A DNA stretch of 53,112 nt from an uncultured Kiritimatiellota bacterium (GTDB taxonomy: Bacteria; Verrucomicrobiota; Kiritimatiellia; RFP12; UBA1067). The position numbers were made by a program, and so were the translations under genes. How positions within the stretch are numbered: position 1 is the first letter of the stretch; each line of letters begins with the position of its first letter. This document shows positions 23,826-31,925 of the stretch, in pieces. The notes beneath the pieces were generated by a model that ran no database searches, was not told the origin of the DNA, and saw nothing but the letters and a program-made list of their open reading frames with translations. The DNA lies in contig CAKTUI010000018.1 in the NCBI GenBank assembly GCA_934621385.1, positions 1 to 53,112 of the forward strand, written 5' to 3'.

Positions 23826-25541
23826 ATGAACGAATCAGATACTTCGAGGCACTTTCTCCGTCAGTGGATTGAGAAGGACGTCGCGGACGGGACGACCGGT
23901 GGAAAGGTCGTGACCCGCTTCCCGCCGGAACCGAATGGCTACATTCACATCGGCCATGCGAAGGCCGTGTGCGTTGATTTCGGGATGGCCCAGCTTTTCA
24001 ATGGCGAATGTCACCTTCGGTTGGACGATACAAATCCGACGAAGGAGTCCGATGAATACGCCGAGAACATTCGCAAGGACATCAATTGGCTTGGATTCCA
24101 GTGGTCGGGTGAGGGTGATGCCGGGGAGCCGGGCTTCTACAACGCGTCGAATATGTTCGACCGTATGTATGAAATCGCCGAGAACCTCATCAAGGCCGGC
24201 AAGGCGTACTGCTGCAACCTGACGCAGGAGGAGTGGAAGGAATATCGTGGTGTGCCCGAACGGCCCGGCAAGGCGAGTCCCGGGCGCGACACGTCGCCCG
24301 AGCGCAACCTGACCATCTTCCGTGAGATGAGGGACGGCAAGTATGCGGACGGCGAGTGGTGTCTGCGGGCGAAGATTGATATGGCCTCGCCCAACATTCA
24401 TTTTCGCGACCCCGTCATCTATCGCATTCGCCATGTCCCGCACTATCATTTGGGGAACAAGTGGTGCATTTATCCAATGTATGACTTCGCGCATCCGATT
24501 GAGGATGCCCTCGAAGGCGTGACGCATTCGATGTGTACGCTTGAGTTCGAGGTGCACCGTCCGCTCTACGACTGGGTGGTGGATCGGCTGGATGAAATGG
24601 GACTTCTCGTCGTTCGCAACGGTGTGAAGATTCGTCCGCATCAGCGCGAGTTTGCGCGTCTTAACATCACCTACACCGTGATGTCGAAGCGTCTCTTGTT
24701 GAAGCTCGTGACGGAAAAACATGTCAACGGATGGGACGACCCGCGTATGCCGACGGTGTGCGGTATGCGTCGTCGCGGCTATACGCCGGGTGCCATTCGT
24801 GAATTCTGTGAACGCGTGGGTGTCTCGAAGTTCGAGAGTGAGAGCGACCCGGCACTCCTTGAGTGGTGTGTCCGCGAGGAACTGAACCGTACGGCCTTGC
24901 GCCGGATGGCCGTGCTGGATCCTGTCAAGGTCGTTATCGACAACTGGAAAGGCGGGGCGCGTGAGGTGGAGTTGCCGAACAATCCGCTGGATGAGGCGGC
25001 GGGAACGCGGCGCGTTCCGTTCGGGCGCGAGATCTGGATCGATCGGGCGGACTTCATGGAAGTTCCCGAAAAGAAGTTCTTCCGAATGGCCCCGGGGCAG
25101 GAAGTGCGCCTGCGCGGTGCCTGCATCTTCAAGTGCACCGGGTGCACGAAGGACTCGTCTGGGAAGGTCGTCGAGATTCACGGCACGTGGGATGAGCTTT
25201 CGTGGAGCGGCAACGCTGCCGACGGACGCAAGGTAAAGGGAACAATCCACTGGGTTGACTGCGCGACGGGTGTGCGGGCTGAAGTCCGTCTCTACGACCG
25301 CCTTTTCACCGAGAAGGATCCACTGAAGGACGGTCCCGACAACTTCCTCTCCTACATGAACCCGGATTCGCTTCACGTGGTCACGGGCTATGTGGAGCCT
25401 CTGCTGGCGGAGGCCAAGGGGGGTGAACGGTTCCAGTTCGAGCGTACGGGTTACTTTGTTGCGGACGAGTACGACAGCAAGCCCGGGATGCCCGTCTTCA
25501 ATCGGACGGTCAGCCTGAAGGATTCCTACCGCCCGAGTTAA
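23826..25541 (+). CDS. glnS: Glutaminyl-tRNA synthetase
   Basis: GlnRS charges tRNA-Gln directly. The class I HIGH motif is in FPPEPNGYIHIGHAKAVCVD, LRLDDTNPTKE follows, and the KMSKS equivalent is VMSKRLLLKLV. The C-terminal two-barrel anticodon-binding region is present (EVELPNNP to SLKDSYRP), giving 571 residues, close to the normal length. A GlnRS implies that the Glu-tRNA-Gln amidotransferase route is not essential for tRNA-Gln. The start at 23826 is chosen because the promoter would place the mRNA 5' end on it; an ATG two codons earlier is possible only if transcription starts upstream. No ribosome binding site is present. Confidence 0.95.
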   Translation: MNESDTSRHFLRQWIEKDVADGTTGGKVVTRFPPEPNGYIHIGHAKAVCVDFGMAQLFNGECHLRLDDTNPTKESDEYAENIRKDINWLGFQWSGEGDAGEPGFYNASNMFDRMYEIAENLIKAGKAYCCNLTQEEWKEYRGVPERPGKASPGRDTSPERNLTIFREMRDGKYADGEWCLRAKIDMASPNIHFRDPVIYRIRHVPHYHLGNKWCIYPMYDFAHPIEDALEGVTHSMCTLEFEVHRPLYDWVVDRLDEMGLLVVRNGVKIRPHQREFARLNITYTVMSKRLLLKLVTEKHVNGWDDPRMPTVCGMRRRGYTPGAIREFCERVGVSKFESESDPALLEWCVREELNRTALRRMAVLDPVKVVIDNWKGGAREVELPNNPLDEAAGTRRVPFGREIWIDRADFMEVPEKKFFRMAPGQEVRLRGACIFKCTGCTKDSSGKVVEIHGTWDELSWSGNAADGRKVKGTIHWVDCATGVRAEVRLYDRLFTEKDPLKDGPDNFLSYMNPDSLHVVTGYVEPLLAEAKGGERFQFERTGYFVADEYDSKPGMPVFNRTVSLKDSYRPS

Positions 25542-25550
25542 CGTGTGCGC

Positions 25551-26915
25551 ATGAAAGTCCTTCTGGGGTTCATCGGCCTTCTGGTGGGCGCATTCAGTTC
25601 GCCCGCAGTCGCTTCGGGTGTTGAGTTCAACGCCGGTGCGGACTTGCGTATCCGCCAGGAGCTGATGAAGAACGTGCCGGGGTTGCCGGGCGGCGGTTAT
25701 CTCAGTCGCTCGGCGGCGGGTCCCTTCAGAAATCATGTGCGCTTTCGTCCGCGTGTTTGGATGGAAGTGAAGGCCCTCGAACGGTGGCGGGTGTACACGC
25801 GGCTTGCGGACGAGTTTCGGTGGAACCCGGAGCCTCATATCGATTCGACGACTTTTCCCGATGAGGTAATTGTTGATAATCTTTTCCTTGAGGGGACGGA
25901 ACTCTTCGACGGCTTGCTTGACATCTCAATCGGTCGGCAGGATCTTTACAACTATCGGGGGCTTGACCATGTTTTTGTGGACGGAACGCCGGGTGATGGC
26001 TCGCGATCCGTCTATTCCGACATGGTAAAACTGGCCCTGAAACTGGATGAGGGGACGCGACTGGACCTGTTCTTCCTGCATAATTCGGATGACAATCCGC
26101 TACGGTGGGGGACGACGCGGTCCAAGCATCGATCGCTGTCGGGGATTGCGCCTGGTTCCGAGGTGGAGATGGACGATTGGGGCTGGGGTGGCATTTGGTC
26201 CGCAAAGCTGGCCGACTGGTTGCCCTATCAGGTTTTTGCGATGCAGAAGGTGACGGAGGCATTTTGGCGGAATGGGGAGCGTCATCCGTGGACGCGGCGG
26301 GAACTGCTCGGGTTCAAGTTGATGCCGCAGTTGACGGAAGAGGTCTCGCTCCAGATGGAGGGCATGGGGCAGATTGGGCGGAATGGTGATGGGGCGTGGC
26401 TTTCCGGGTGGAGCGCTTATGCGGGGGTGAATTGGAAGGAGGCCCGGCAGGGGGTTCGGCCGTTCGGTAGCCTTGGCGCACACCTGATGAGCGGCGACGA
26501 GAATGCCGCGTCAGAGGACGGTGGTCACCACGCATGGGATCCGATGTGGTCGCGGGGGGCGAATGACGCGGAAACCTTTCTTTATGGTACGCACTATGGC
26601 GTTGGCTGGTGGAGCAATATGATGTTCCTGAAACTGACGGGGGGCGTCGACCTCGGCAAGCGGCATCAGGTGACGCTTTCAACCGGACCAATGTTTGCAT
26701 CCGTGAACGACGGACTTGGTGGGGGTGACGGTGCGTTTAAGGGTTTGCTGAGTGTTGCCCGATACCAGTTCCCCATTTTGTTGGCGGATGCGTCGAAGGG
26801 TGAGCGTCTGGAGATCTTCGGTCATCTTCATGCGGAACTCTTCAATCCCGGGGATTATTTTGCGACCGATAAGCCCGCCTGGTTCGTTCGGTGGCAGTTG
26901 GACTTTCGGTTCTGA
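25551..26915 (+). CDS. Outer-membrane porin, alginate-export-like
   Basis: This exported 454-residue protein begins with a signal peptide (MKVLLGFIGLLVGAFSSPAVAS). The body consists of amphipathic strands and includes DISIGRQDLYNYRGLDHVFVDG and SRSVYSDMVKLALKL. This arrangement is typical of alginate_exp-type (AlgE-like) 18-strand barrels, in which an R(Q/E)-rich strand lines the pore. The end WQLDFRF is the aromatic signature recognised by the BAM machinery. The substrate could be an anionic oligosaccharide but cannot be told from sequence. It starts nine bases after glnS; the ATG at 25551 has no strong ribosome binding site, and a GTG two codons upstream is also possible. Confidence 0.7.
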   Translation: MKVLLGFIGLLVGAFSSPAVASGVEFNAGADLRIRQELMKNVPGLPGGGYLSRSAAGPFRNHVRFRPRVWMEVKALERWRVYTRLADEFRWNPEPHIDSTTFPDEVIVDNLFLEGTELFDGLLDISIGRQDLYNYRGLDHVFVDGTPGDGSRSVYSDMVKLALKLDEGTRLDLFFLHNSDDNPLRWGTTRSKHRSLSGIAPGSEVEMDDWGWGGIWSAKLADWLPYQVFAMQKVTEAFWRNGERHPWTRRELLGFKLMPQLTEEVSLQMEGMGQIGRNGDGAWLSGWSAYAGVNWKEARQGVRPFGSLGAHLMSGDENAASEDGGHHAWDPMWSRGANDAETFLYGTHYGVGWWSNMMFLKLTGGVDLGKRHQVTLSTGPMFASVNDGLGGGDGAFKGLLSVARYQFPILLADASKGERLEIFGHLHAELFNPGDYFATDKPAWFVRWQLDFRF

Positions 26916-26927
26916 GAAAAGGGGAAT

Positions 26928-27209
26928 ATGGCCTCTGAAATTCTTGAGTTCGCGATGCTGTTCATCTTTGGTTTCTCGTGGCCGTTCGCCATCGCGAAGA
27001 CCTATCGGGCAAAGCGGGTGGATGGCAAGAGCCCCCTGTTCGAGATGATCGTCATTCTTGGCTATCTCTTTGGCATTGCCTCCCATCTCGTTAGCGGGCG
27101 GGGGCTTTGGGTTATTGTTGTCTATGTGGCCGACATCCTGCTCGTTTCAACCGATTTGACACTTTATTTCCACTACTCCAGAAAGAATCGAAAGGTTCAA
27201 GGAAGGTAA
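26928..27209 (+). CDS. Small PQ-loop/SemiSWEET-like membrane protein
   Basis: The 93-residue protein has three hydrophobic segments, the size of bacterial SemiSWEET sugar transporters, which act as dimers. The first segment ends WPFAIAKTYRAKRVDGKSPLFE, which follows the PQ-loop pattern (PQ, then KTxRxKxxxGxS) with Trp-Pro in place of Pro-Gln. Sugar or other small-molecule transport in the inner membrane is the likely role but unproven. GGGGAA is six bases from the ATG. It sits between a porin and an antiporter gene, which would suit an uptake unit. Confidence 0.6.
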   Translation: MASEILEFAMLFIFGFSWPFAIAKTYRAKRVDGKSPLFEMIVILGYLFGIASHLVSGRGLWVIVVYVADILLVSTDLTLYFHYSRKNRKVQGR

Positions 27210-27215
27210 GAAAAC

Positions 27216-29147
27216 ATGAAGAAGTTAGTCTGCATTGCCGCCGCTGTCGTGGGCTTGGCCTTTGGCGGAACTGCCGCAGAAGTCGCACCGGCCGTCACTG
27301 TGCCTGTGCCCGATTCGGCGGTCACCAATGTCGCCGATAAGGTGATGGCACCTGCGGAAGAGGTCGCCGCGCCCGTCGTCGAGCCTGCTGACACCGTTAG
27401 GGTTCAGGTGGATGGCGAGACGAAGGTCTATCACCTTTCGGACTATGATTCGGCGAAGACCTATGTCGATTCCTATGCGGAGAATGTCCAGAATGACAAG
27501 TCCTTCAAGACGAATGAGGCGCGGGCGTTGGAGACGGTGCGCACGAAGAACGCCTTTTTCGGCTCCTGGTGGGCGGTGTTTCCTCCGCTGCTGGCGATTT
27601 TTCTTGCGCTCATTACGAAAGAGGTTTACTCTTCGCTCTTCCTTGGCATTCTCTCGGGCGGCCTGCTCTATGCCAATTTTTCCTTTGAGGGAACGCTTGT
27701 CCATGTCGTTCAGGAAGGCTTCATCAAGTCGGTTGCCGATCCTTACAACATCGGCATCATTTTCTTCCTCGTGCTTTTGGGTGCCCTGGTCGCGATGATG
27801 AACAGGACGGGCGGATCCGCCGCGTTCGGTCGTTGGGCGGCTTCGCATATTCGCTCCCGTGTGGGAGCGCAGGTTGCGACAACAATTCTCGGTATCCTGA
27901 TTTTCGTGGACGACTACTTCAACTGCCTGACGGTTGGCAGCGTGATGCGTCCCGTGACGGATGCAAAGCGTGTCTCGCGTGAGAAGCTTGCCTACCTGAT
28001 TGATGCGACGGCGGCGCCAATCTGCATTATCGCGCCGATTTCGAGCTGGGCGGCGGCGGTTGCCGGTTTCGCGAAGGGGGCTGGCGCGGAGTCGGGATTC
28101 TCCCTGTTCATTTCGGCCATTCCCTACAACTACTATGCCATCCTGACGATTCTGACGATGTTTTTCGTCTCTATCTTCAAGTTCGATTTCGGTCCAATGA
28201 AAAAGTATGAGCAGGATGCGCTCAAGAATGGTGTGGCGGAAGCGCGGGAGAACCTTTCCGAGATGATGGGGAAACTGGTTCATAACGAGAAGGGGAAGGT
28301 TTGCGATCTCGTGATTCCCGTCCTGTTCCTGATTGTCACCTGTACGATCGGCATGATTTATTCGGGTGGTTTCTTCGGCGGTTCGAATAACATGGACTTC
28401 ATCAATGCCTTCTCTGATTCGGATGCCTCGGTGGGATTGGCCCTTGGTTCGCTTGTCGCGCTTGTCTTCGCCGTCATCTTTTTCGTCTGTCGGCGGGTGA
28501 TTTCCTTCCAGTCCTGCATGGAGGCTTTCCCGGAAGGATTTAAGGCGATGGTGCCCGCCATCATGATTCTCTGCTGTGCGTGGACCCTGAAGGGAATGAC
28601 TGACTCGCTGGGTGCGAAAATCTTCATTTCCGACCTCATCAATGGGCCTGCCGCGTCCCTGAAGGACTTCCTCCCGGCGATTATCTTTATCATTGCCTGC
28701 ATTCTCGGGTTCTCGACGGGGACGAGCTGGGGTACGTTCGGCATCTTGATTCCGATTGTTCTCGCGGCGATCCCAGGCTCCACGATGACGATTATTGCCG
28801 TGTCCGCCTGCATGGCGGGTGCCGTGTGCGGCGACCACTGCTCCCCGATTTCCGACACGACCATCATGTCCTCCGCCGGGGCGCAGTGCAAGCACATCAA
28901 CCATGTCAACACGCAGCTGCCCTATGCGCTGCTGGTGGCGGCGGTGACCTGCGTGGCCTACTTGGTGGCTCCTATCGTCGACAATGTTTTGCTTTCGCTT
29001 GGCATTGCAGTTGCCTTGATGTTTGCGACCCTCACGTTCCTGAAGTCCATTCAGACGTGTCGGGAAGTTTCGCGGGTCGGGACGGCTGGAACGGTTGAAA
29101 AGGTCCAGCCCAATCGGGTGGTGGACAAGACGGGCCAGGCGCGATAG
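27216..29147 (+). CDS. nhaC: NhaC-family Na+/H+ antiporter with exported N-terminal extension
   Basis: The membrane part (from about residue 112) has the family signature VCGDHCSPISDTTIMSSAGA and a matching HINHVNTQLPYAL, plus IFVDDYFNCLTVG in the first half. It should exchange Na+ for H+ at the inner membrane. Unusually, ~110 residues precede the first core segment: a signal-peptide-like MKKLVCIAAAVVGLAFGGTAAE, a Pro/Val/Ala-rich stretch, then DGETKVYHLSDYDSAKTYVDSYAENV. This places a small domain outside the inner membrane. At 643 residues it is much longer than typical NhaC (~450-500). GGAAGG precedes the start. It is the second NhaC-type gene of the window. Confidence 0.88.
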   Translation: MKKLVCIAAAVVGLAFGGTAAEVAPAVTVPVPDSAVTNVADKVMAPAEEVAAPVVEPADTVRVQVDGETKVYHLSDYDSAKTYVDSYAENVQNDKSFKTNEARALETVRTKNAFFGSWWAVFPPLLAIFLALITKEVYSSLFLGILSGGLLYANFSFEGTLVHVVQEGFIKSVADPYNIGIIFFLVLLGALVAMMNRTGGSAAFGRWAASHIRSRVGAQVATTILGILIFVDDYFNCLTVGSVMRPVTDAKRVSREKLAYLIDATAAPICIIAPISSWAAAVAGFAKGAGAESGFSLFISAIPYNYYAILTILTMFFVSIFKFDFGPMKKYEQDALKNGVAEARENLSEMMGKLVHNEKGKVCDLVIPVLFLIVTCTIGMIYSGGFFGGSNNMDFINAFSDSDASVGLALGSLVALVFAVIFFVCRRVISFQSCMEAFPEGFKAMVPAIMILCCAWTLKGMTDSLGAKIFISDLINGPAASLKDFLPAIIFIIACILGFSTGTSWGTFGILIPIVLAAIPGSTMTIIAVSACMAGAVCGDHCSPISDTTIMSSAGAQCKHINHVNTQLPYALLVAAVTCVAYLVAPIVDNVLLSLGIAVALMFATLTFLKSIQTCREVSRVGTAGTVEKVQPNRVVDKTGQAR

Positions 29148-29156
29148 GAGGGGAAC

Positions 29157-29948
29157 ATGTTTCCAGACCTCATTGACATCGGTTTCCTGCACGTGAAGAC
29201 CTATGGGGCGTGCATGGCCATTGGCTTCATTTTGTGCTGGTCGCTGATTGAACGCCTGTCCGGGCGCAAGGATCTCTCGAACCTGCTCTTTTCGCTGATG
29301 GTTTCGGGTGTTGTCGGCAGTCGGATTGCCTATGTCATTGAGCACTGGCAGGCGGAGTTTGCGGCGCGACCGGCCTCGATTATCCGCATTGACCAGGGAG
29401 GACTCATGTTCTACGGCGGTCTTTTGCTTTCCATCGTCGTTTTCTTTGTCTGGTGTGGACTGAAGCGCGAGCATCCTCTTCGGCTGGCGGACTTGTTTTG
29501 CACGGTGATTCCTCTTGGGCACGCCTGTGGCCGCATCGGTTGCTTCTTTTACGGATGTTGCTATGGAAGGCTCTCCGAGTCGCCTGTCGCGGTTGCCTTC
29601 CCGTCGCATTCGCCAGCTTGGTACGAGCAGGTGCACGCAGGGCTTATTGGCGCCACGGCAACGGAGTCCCTTCATGTGCTCCCAACCCAGCTTTTTGAAT
29701 CGGCGGCTTTGCTTGTCCTCTTTGCGGTCCTGATTTTCCTTCGGCGGAAGGTCGTCGCATTCCCGGGCGTTCTTTCGGGCGTTTATCTGGTCGGTTACGC
29801 CATTCTGCGTTTTGGAATGGAGTACCTGCGGGGCGACCCGCGCGCGGCGGTTGGCCCGTTCTCGATTTCGCAGACGATTTCTCTTGGTATGATGGTTTTG
29901 GGGGGAATGTTGATTGCCTATGGCAAATGTGCACGTCATCATCGGTGA
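29157..29948 (+). CDS. lgt: Prolipoprotein diacylglyceryl transferase
   Basis: Lgt moves diacylglycerol from phosphatidylglycerol to the cysteine of lipoprotein precursors. The 263-residue polytopic protein shows the family order: KTYGACMAIGFI, then GGLMFYGGLL, then HACGRIGCFFYGCCYGR, and GYAILRFGMEYLRGD near the end. Two familiar positions differ from the E. coli enzyme: the His-Gly-Gly is Tyr-Gly-Gly, and the Asn after GRxG is Cys. The Arg in GRIG and the late Arg are kept. I believe similar variants occur in other PVC-group proteins but cannot check. AGGAGGGG precedes the ATG. The end overlaps holA by 29 bases. Confidence 0.88.
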   Translation: MFPDLIDIGFLHVKTYGACMAIGFILCWSLIERLSGRKDLSNLLFSLMVSGVVGSRIAYVIEHWQAEFAARPASIIRIDQGGLMFYGGLLLSIVVFFVWCGLKREHPLRLADLFCTVIPLGHACGRIGCFFYGCCYGRLSESPVAVAFPSHSPAWYEQVHAGLIGATATESLHVLPTQLFESAALLVLFAVLIFLRRKVVAFPGVLSGVYLVGYAILRFGMEYLRGDPRAAVGPFSISQTISLGMMVLGGMLIAYGKCARHHR

Positions 29949-30945
29949 GGACGATTTCCTCGTCTCCGAAACGGCGCGGCGGATCATCGGCGCATCTTCG
30001 GGACTTGAAGTCATTGATTCGCTCAATTCAACGAACGCCGACTTGCAGTTGGCGGATTTGCAGGAGGCGGATGCGAGCTATTCCACGCCGCCGTTTCTCG
30101 ATCCAAGCAAGGTGACCTGGTGGAAGAATGTCATCTTCTTGCCGCAGGGGGGCGCGGGCGGCCCTTCGGAGATGGTGAAGACAGGGCTTGAGAAGTTCGC
30201 GGCAAAACTGGCGCGAGGAAACCTTCCGGGGAATCAGCACTTCATCCTCTCGGGTCCCAAGTTGCTCATGACGAGCATCTTTGCGAAAACGCTCAAGCGG
30301 ACGGCGGAAGTCGTCGTCTTTTCAACGGGCAAGCCGTGGGAACAGGCGAAGAACGCCGAGAATCGTGTGGTGGACTTCGCGGCGGAGATGGGACTATCGT
30401 TCGAGGGTGATGCGGCGGCGCGGTTCGTCGCCCGCGTCGGGACGGATTCGCGTTCGCTCATGAGCGAACTCGGCAAGATGCGCGACTACCTCGGGGAAGC
30501 CCGAAAGACGATTCGCGCCGAGGACATAGCCGAGATTACCTCGCAGGGGGTTGGTGTCGAACCGGAAATCTGGTCGGTGACGGATGCGCTTGGGGCGCGG
30601 CGGCTTGGGGCCGCCTTGGAGGCCGTTCGGCGTTTCGAGAACGAGAAGGGCTTTGCCGTGCTGATGACGACGGTCGTTGAGAAGTTCTTCCGGTCTCTTG
30701 TCGAGTTGAAGGATGCGCAGGATCGGGGGCGGTTAGACGAGGCGACGGAGGGAATGAATCCGTATGCCGTCCGAAAGAATGTCGGATTCCTGCGGAACTG
30801 GACGCTGAACGAACTGCGTATGGCGCGGGCGCGCTTTATGTCCCTTCGCGAGAAAGTCGTCTCCACGTCGGGTTCGGCGAATGTGCTGATTATTTCCGAA
30901 ATCGTCCGGGCGTGTGCCACGCCCCGGAAGGGGGGCCGCTCATGA
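29920..30945 (+). CDS. holA: DNA polymerase III delta subunit
   Basis: The delta subunit opens the sliding clamp within the clamp loader. The 341-residue protein starts VHVIIGEDDFLVSE, the usual first strand and loop, and shows the divergent HolA architecture. An AAA-like N-terminal part includes VFSTGKPWEQAKNAENRVVDFA. A middle helical lid has VGTDSRSLMSELGKMRDYLG. A C-terminal collar helix region has NPYAVRKNVGFLRNW. HolA is poorly conserved, so the call rests on order and length as much as identity. The ATG at 29920 lies within lgt; a TTG two codons earlier is the alternative. The stop overlaps the dus start as ATGA. Confidence 0.75.
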   Translation: MANVHVIIGEDDFLVSETARRIIGASSGLEVIDSLNSTNADLQLADLQEADASYSTPPFLDPSKVTWWKNVIFLPQGGAGGPSEMVKTGLEKFAAKLARGNLPGNQHFILSGPKLLMTSIFAKTLKRTAEVVVFSTGKPWEQAKNAENRVVDFAAEMGLSFEGDAAARFVARVGTDSRSLMSELGKMRDYLGEARKTIRAEDIAEITSQGVGVEPEIWSVTDALGARRLGAALEAVRRFENEKGFAVLMTTVVEKFFRSLVELKDAQDRGRLDEATEGMNPYAVRKNVGFLRNWTLNELRMARARFMSLREKVVSTSGSANVLIISEIVRACATPRKGGRS

Positions 30946-31925
30946 GCGCGGCACTGGCCGGGGTGCGGCTTGTCCTTGCGCCGCTTGCTGGATTTACCGA
31001 TGCACCGTTCCGCCGGCTCTGCACAGAAGGTGGGGCCGACCTCACCTACACCGAGATGGTGTCGGCCGCCGGACTGACGCACGGCAGTTCCCCCACGCGG
31101 CACTTGATGGAGACGATGGAGGGCGAAGGCCTGGTCGGATGCCAGATTTTCGGTGCGAAAGAGGATGATATTGCTCGGGCAACGGCCGAAGTCTCGAACT
31201 TCAGGGGTCGGGATGGCCGGCGGTTTGCTGAGATCAACCTGAACGCAGGCTGCCCGATGACGAAGGTGACGCGGTGCGGTGCGGGAGCGAAGCTGGTTGA
31301 GTCGCCGGGACGCATTTTTCTCCTGCTCAAGGCCATGCGGGAAAATACCGACCTCCCGATTACGCTGAAGACGCGCCTTGGGCCGTATCCGCAGCGGACG
31401 ACGATTTTTGAGATTCTCGCCGCAGCAGAGGCGGCGGGGGCGAGCGGATTGACGGTTCACGCCCGCTATACATCAGAAATGCACGGCGGTGCGACGCATT
31501 TGGATGTTTTGGCCGAGGTCGTGTCACGGGCGAAGATTCCCGTGACGGGGAACGGAAGTGTCGTTGATCGTGCGAGCGCGGCAAAAATGGCGGCGACGGG
31601 GGTTGCGGGACTGATGATTGGTCGGGCGGCACTTTCGGCCCCTGATTTCTTCAATACCCTAAGGGGACGACCGGGGATGGGGTATCCCGTGGCGCGGCAT
31701 CTTGACTACATCCTTCAGTTCAGGGATGAGTTGGCGGAAAAGTATCCGAACGACCATGTGCCAAGTGCGGATGGGTTCGCGGGCATCAAGATGCGGACGC
31801 ATCTTTTCCGCTATTTCAGCGGTCGGCCGGGCGCGGCGGCCCTGAGGGCCAAAATCAATTCTGTTCGCACACTGACTGAGATATATGATATAATTCAAGC
31901 CTATGGAAACGGAAGAGACAGCTAA
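30942..31925 (+). CDS. dusB: tRNA-dihydrouridine synthase (DusB-like)
   Basis: Dus enzymes reduce specific uridines in tRNA with FMN and NADPH. The TIM-barrel protein (327 residues) has LAPLAGFTDAPFRRLC, TEMVSA, the catalytic-Cys motif NLNAGCPMTKVTR, the FMN-binding TLKTRLG, VHARY and VTGNGSV, and GLMIGRAAL. AAGGGGGG precedes the ATG, which overlaps the holA stop as ATGA. Its last codons contain the promoter and start of the next gene. The exact Dus subtype (which uridine) is not certain. Confidence 0.85.
   Translation: MSAALAGVRLVLAPLAGFTDAPFRRLCTEGGADLTYTEMVSAAGLTHGSSPTRHLMETMEGEGLVGCQIFGAKEDDIARATAEVSNFRGRDGRRFAEINLNAGCPMTKVTRCGAGAKLVESPGRIFLLLKAMRENTDLPITLKTRLGPYPQRTTIFEILAAAEAAGASGLTVHARYTSEMHGGATHLDVLAEVVSRAKIPVTGNGSVVDRASAAKMAATGVAGLMIGRAALSAPDFFNTLRGRPGMGYPVARHLDYILQFRDELAEKYPNDHVPSADGFAGIKMRTHLFRYFSGRPGAAALRAKINSVRTLTEIYDIIQAYGNGRDS
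31886..31894 (+). promoter_or_regulatory. Leaderless-type extended -10 promoter inside dusB
   Basis: TGATATAAT (hexamer 31889-31894) is followed after eight bases by the ATG at 31903. It lies within the last codons of dusB, giving the zinc-finger gene and probably pheT their own transcript. Confidence 0.6.

Noticed and set aside
27225..30026. 933-codon open frame on the minus strand
   Set aside because: It lies antisense to nhaC, lgt and part of holA, and the product is Arg/His/Asp-rich nonsense with no start site. It is an effect of GC-rich codon use.
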